This document shows, piece after piece, positions 59,782 through 64,000 of a DNA stretch of 64,000 bases. The stretch covers positions 131,863,132 to 131,927,131 of the forward strand of contig NC_092038.1 of the NCBI RefSeq assembly GCF_003086295.3. Direction: 5' to 3'. The notes under the pieces are model-generated. The model made no database searches. It was given only the letters and a program-made list of their open reading frames with translations, and had not been told where the DNA came from. The stretch is from Arachis hypogaea (lineage: Eukaryota; Streptophyta; Magnoliopsida; Fabales; Fabaceae). The position numbers and the translations under genes are program-made. Position 1 is the stretch's first letter; each line of letters begins with the position of its first letter.

Positions 59782-60280
59782 TAAATGGTCAAATGAGTTT
59801 CCGAAAGATCACTCATTCTCCAAATTAGTCCTCAAAATATTTTTAAAATAAAATTCATCTTTCAAAGATTTTAAGTTAGTCATTGTAGTCCTTCCATCAC
59901 TTTCGTTGCTAACAGCATCAAAATTTGTTGATATGATACGTTAAGTGACACCACAACATACACATAGTAGTCCTAATTAGCGGCTAATATGATGTTTATG
60001 AAATTAGATAAAATCAACCCCAAATTGAGAGATTCCAATGCCTCAAATTCTCCCTCAAATAAGTTTTGATTTGATATAATTTCATAAACTTATCATACTA
60101 ATTAAGACTCCAATGTATGTATTGTAGCCATTGTATTATGGCCACTAAAAATTTGTCGCTAAAACTAATTTTTTTAGTAGTGATAATACATACATTGGAG
60201 TCTTAACAAATTTTGATAAAAAAATTTTGGAGACTTATTTGTAAAGCGAGTGATTTTTTAGGGATAAATTTGACCATTTA
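59782..60280. mobile_element. Foldback MITE (about 500 bp) with nested inverted repeats
   Basis: The ends TAAATGGTCAAATG and TTTGACCATTTA are inverted. Inward, ATGTTTATGAAATT (about 59991) is inverted at 60080-60095, and gactccaatgtatgtatt (60109) is inverted exactly at 60184-60201. The innermost loop contains GTCGCTAAAACTAATTTTTT then AGTAGTG, resembling a CACTA-type terminus. Confidence 0.65.
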
Positions 60281-61240
60281 TTTTATTTCTATTCTAGCAA
60301 GGTCATGTTTAAGAGAAGTAAGAGAATATACAATGCACAATAAAAAAAGAAGACAAAAAAGATAAAAGGATTAAGACTAAATTAATCAGTAAAAATCATC
60401 TGTTCTTCTCCAGGTCACCAATAACATTGGTTATTTTAGTTTTACCAGCAAAATCTCTTGCATACAATGTCAACACAGTAGTATTCTTGCGTTCAGAACT
60501 CCAAAAACTAAATTTATTAGTTTATATATGATTTTTTATGAACTTGTTATACGTGAACAGATTATTTGCCCATCTCAAGGACCAAAAACTTCTTGATTCA
60601 ATTCTTTGGTTTCAATTTTGAGAATTTGTAGCAATTTACATGATTTTATATTATTTTGACTTGTGCATATTAAAAGAGAAGAAAAATATGTCTGGCGTTG
60701 CGACGGCAACATTTTACGGAAATACTCGTGCGTCTTGCAAGTTAGAATTTTGCTTCACCCCCTTTGTCCTCTATTCATGACAAGACCAAAACTAAAATAA
60801 AAGACTAAATTGAAATCAAATCAAGAAAGAAAGATATAGTGTGAACCAAAATTAAAATTTGAGACCAAATTGAAAGGAGGATTTTTCAGATGCCAATAAT
60901 CTGAACCAAGAGTATGGGCATATCTAGGATCGGGACCAGAGGGAGGAGAGAGTAGATCGACAGTGGACCCACCAACAAGAGGAAATGCTACACAACTGAT
61001 ACTAACGGGCGGTACTACATGACGGCAAGGATTCACGATTGGAGATTTGTTTCGCGCCTCTGCTTCCGTTTTTGTTCGCACCAAGAAAATAGGAAAGAAA
61101 AAAACACAACTGAAAAATTAGGGATGAGCGCTTACGAGAGAAGAAAAGACGAGCCAGCAGCAGGTCCAAACCGTCGATGAGGACAGGTCTAGGCTTGACG
61201 AAGACGGAAGAGACGGCATTGCGACCAGCAACTCTGAAAC
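60281..61240. other. Intergenic DNA
   Basis: No gene family recognised. 60860-61240 is GC-richer and, read on the minus strand, resembles a leader exon with an intron donor (CTCTCGTAAGCGCT near 61130). It may belong to a transposon ending near 63303. Confidence 0.35.
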
Positions 61241-61245
61241 GACCT

Positions 61246-62862
61246 TGGTGCACGAAATTGTGATCATCAATGGCGCCATCAACATGGTACGCACAATTGC
61301 AATCTCAACTCTTTATCACAACTTCGCACAACTAACCAGCAAGTGCACTGGGTCGTCCAAGTAATAAACCTTACGCGAGTAAGGGTCGATCCCACGGAGA
61401 TTGTTGGTATGAAGCAAGCTATGGTCATCTTGTAAATCTCAGTCAGGCAGAATCAAATGGGTATGAATGATTTATGAATAAAACATAAAATAAAGATAGA
61501 GATACTTATATAATTCATTGGTGAGAATTTCAGATAAGCGTATGGAGATGCTTTGTCCCTTCCGTCTCTCTGCTTTCCTACTGTCTTCATCCAATCCTTC
61601 TTACTCCTTTCCATGGCAAGCTGTATGTAGGGTTTCACCGTTGTCAGTGGCTACCTCCCATCCTCTCAGTGAAAATGTTCAACGCGCTCTGTCACAGCAC
61701 AGCTATTCAGCTGTCGGTTCTCGATCATGTCGGAATAGAATCCAGTGATTCTTTTGCGTCTGTCACTAACGCCCCACAATCGCGAGTTTGAAGCTTGTCA
61801 CAGTCATTCAATCCTTGAATCCTACTCAGAATACCACAGACAAGGTTTAGACCTTCCGGATTCTCTTGAATGCCGCCATCAATTCTAGCTTATACCACGA
61901 AGATTCCGATTAAGGGATCCAAGAGATATCCACTCAATCTAAGGTAGAACGGAGGTGGTTGTCAGGCACACGTTCATAGGTGAGAATGATGATGAGTGTC
62001 ACGGATCATCACATTCATCAAGTTGAGGAACAAGTGATATCTTAGAACAAGAATAAGCCGAATTGAATAGAAGAACAATAGTAATTGCATTAATACCCGA
62101 GGTACAGCAGAGCTCCACACCTTAATCTATGGCGTGTAGAAACTCCACCGTTGAAAATACATAAGAACAAGGTCTAGGCATGGCCGAGAGGCCATCCCCC
62201 AAAACGTGATCAAAAGATTCAAAGATCTAAAGATGAAAATACAATAGCAAAAGGTCCTATTTGTAGAGAACTAGTAGCTTAGGGTTTACAAAGATGAGTA
62301 AATGACATAAAAATCCACTTCCGGGCCCACTTGGTGTGTGCTTGGGCTGAGCATTGAAGCATTTTCGTGTAGAGACTTCTCTTGGAGTTAAACGCCAGCT
62401 TTTGTGCCAGTTTGGGCGTTTAACTCCCATTCTTGTGCCAGTTCCGGCGTTTAACGCCGGGCAGTTTTGAGCTGATTTGGAACGCCAGTTTGGGCCATCA
62501 AATCTCGGGCAAAGTATGGACAATTATACATTGTTGAAAAGCCCAGGATGTCTACTTTCCAACGCAGTTGAGAGCGCGCCAATTGGGCTTCTGTAGCTCC
62601 AGAAATTCTACTTTGAGTGCAGGGAGGTCAGAATCCAACAGCATCTGCAGTCCTTTTCAGCCTCTGAATCAGATTTTTGCTCAGGTCCCTCAATTTCAGC
62701 CAGAAAATACCTGAAATCACAGAAAAACACACAAACTCATAGTAAAATCCAGAAAAGTAAATTTTAACTAAAAACTAATAAAAATATAATAAAAACTAAC
62801 TAAAACATACTAAAAACATACTAAAAATAATGCCAAAAAGCGTATAAATTATCCGCTCATCA
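61246..62862 (-). mobile_element. Solo LTR of the Athila-type family, reverse orientation, diverged
   Basis: The reverse complement begins TGATGAGCGGATAATTTATA and ends TTCGTGCACCA. The flanking 5-mer gacct is perfect (61241-61245, 62863-62867). At 1617 bp it is shorter and clearly diverged from the four LTRs at 37-58 kb. It carries the same palindromes at 31-bp spacing and the internal TGGCGCCA word. Confidence 0.93.
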
Positions 62863-62867
62863 GACCT

Positions 62868-63106
62868 TCTGGCGATGCAAAGAGATACGCAGACCTTCGA
62901 CGGCAAGAACTGCTATAGGCGAGAGCTGCTTAAGGTGAGAGCTTCCAGAGGCGAGTGCTTTGACGGCTAGAAGGGATAGGGAGTCAGGGCTGAGGGTTAG
63001 GGCTGATGGGGAGTGTTTAATGAAGGAAAAGAGCGCACGGGTAGTGCTTTTTGAAGGGGGGAGTAGTATATGTGATGGTGTTAGTATTTTACTAATGATG
63101 ATGATT

Positions 63107-63138
<32 letters not shown>

Positions 63139-63303
63139 AATTGGATCAAGGTCCTGATTAGCGGCGGTTGTTCAAGAAATAGCCGCTAATCAATCAGATT
63201 CTGCTGTACACGATGTTAATTGCCGCAATCTCTGATATTTGCAGCGGTTAGATAAATGGTCGGAATTTTTTTGCCGTTATCCTCCGCTTATCCTACAGTG
63301 ATA
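62868..63303. other. Possible terminus of a CACTA-like element
   Basis: The segment ends TCCGCTTATCCTACAGTG, i.e. CACTGTAGGATAAGCGGA inward. It contains subterminal ATTAGCGGC...GCCGCTAAT inverted motifs (63157-63190). The other end was not identified. Confidence 0.4.
63094..63139. repeat. (GAT)n microsatellite
   Basis: GAT/ATG trinucleotide run with one interruption. Confidence 0.95.
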
Positions 63304-64000
63304 TATAGTGACTAATTTTAATATACATATAATACTTTTTATTATCAACATATCAACAAAAATAGTTAACTCTTAAATTTATTATTTAAAAAATTATCAA
63401 AATATATAAATTTAATTAGATGATTCATGTAAAATTTTATATCAGTTCATCAAAATTAAATATTAAATATTATGTAACAATCACGCATTGGCCCTACACT
63501 CTTAATAAGTTAACTGGATGAATTATTTTTCAAACATTTTGGAACCAAATTAAACAACGCTGGTCCCTGTATACATGTTTTAAATTTAATTTGGGTTTTT
63601 CTGGTTATATTTCGCAAAAGAATAAAGATTTATAGTACGAATAACATTTTCCAAGTCATTATGTATAGATTTTTTTTAATTTTCATATTATATATAGATT
63701 GTGAGATTTGGAACAAGGGGAAATGCTGGGCTGGGCTTGGAAAAACGAAGTTACCCACTTACCCTTACCCATGTGCAACGTAAAGGGCTTTTTTTATTGG
63801 GCTTCTTTGTCTAGGAGGGGGTTTGTTGGGGCTGGGGGGTAGTAGTCTGTCGGGTCGGGTAAGTGGCATTGGATCTTCTTTAGATTGTTATGCATAATTG
63901 CATATTGAAATATATTTGGGCCTCGTTTTATATTTGCATAATTGTAACATGTCCTCGTTTTATATTCGGAAATACTACACATCCATGTAATCATGTAACT
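63304..64000. other. Intergenic DNA at the right edge
   Basis: No gene or element border recognised. Confidence 0.5.

Overview
The window is plant nuclear DNA: AT-rich, with intron-containing genes, plant-specific gene families (Dof, CAD, UGT) and dense nested transposable elements. I think it is a legume, most likely Arachis (peanut or a wild relative), because the 1.7-kb LTR beginning TGATGAGCGG and the GGCGTTNAACGCC palindromes match what I remember of abundant Arachis retroelements. That is recollection, not a database result.

Only two protein-coding genes look intact. One is a five-exon cinnamyl-alcohol/mannitol-dehydrogenase-like gene on the minus strand (18554-20016). The other is a single-exon Dof transcription factor resembling DOF5.7/SCAP1 on the plus strand (26206-27402). 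Everything else recognisable is a transposon or gene debris: a second CAD-like pseudogene, a glycosyltransferase-31 exon scrap and a UDP-glycosyltransferase (UGT) pseudogene.

Layout. 1-2507: 3' part of an hAT transposon. 2508-4678: a 0.97-kb tandem repeat. 4938-8103: GT31 scrap, a tRNA-derived SINE and an hAT MITE. 8908-14350: a Mutator-like element (MULE) with 222-bp TIRs, a perfect 9-bp target duplication, a decayed transposase and an antisense GRF-zinc-finger gene. 15408-20016: CAD pseudogene and intact CAD gene in opposite orientation. 20955-23235: hAT element containing a probable Helitron. 26206-27402: Dof gene. 30699-32630: two large AT-rich foldbacks.

33776-59424: a minus-strand UGT pseudogene has been cut apart by nested insertions. 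These are a MITE holding a copia solo LTR that itself holds an hAT element, then a second hAT-like element holding a non-autonomous Athila-type gypsy retrotransposon. An 11-kb segment of this stack was later duplicated head to tail (37191-48213 and 48214-59207). Target duplications could be read for each layer, so the order of events can be reconstructed. 59782-64000: a foldback MITE, a minus-strand solo LTR of the Athila-type family and a possible CACTA-like end.

The most unusual signal belongs to the Athila-like family. It carries arrays of short palindromes (GGCGTTCAACGCC-like) whose centres are 31 bp apart, in the internal region, in the LTR and in the diverged solo LTR. The same element also repeats an AAGTTTGGTGT word seven times, the last copy abutting the 3' LTR, and contains half of a tRNA-Cys.
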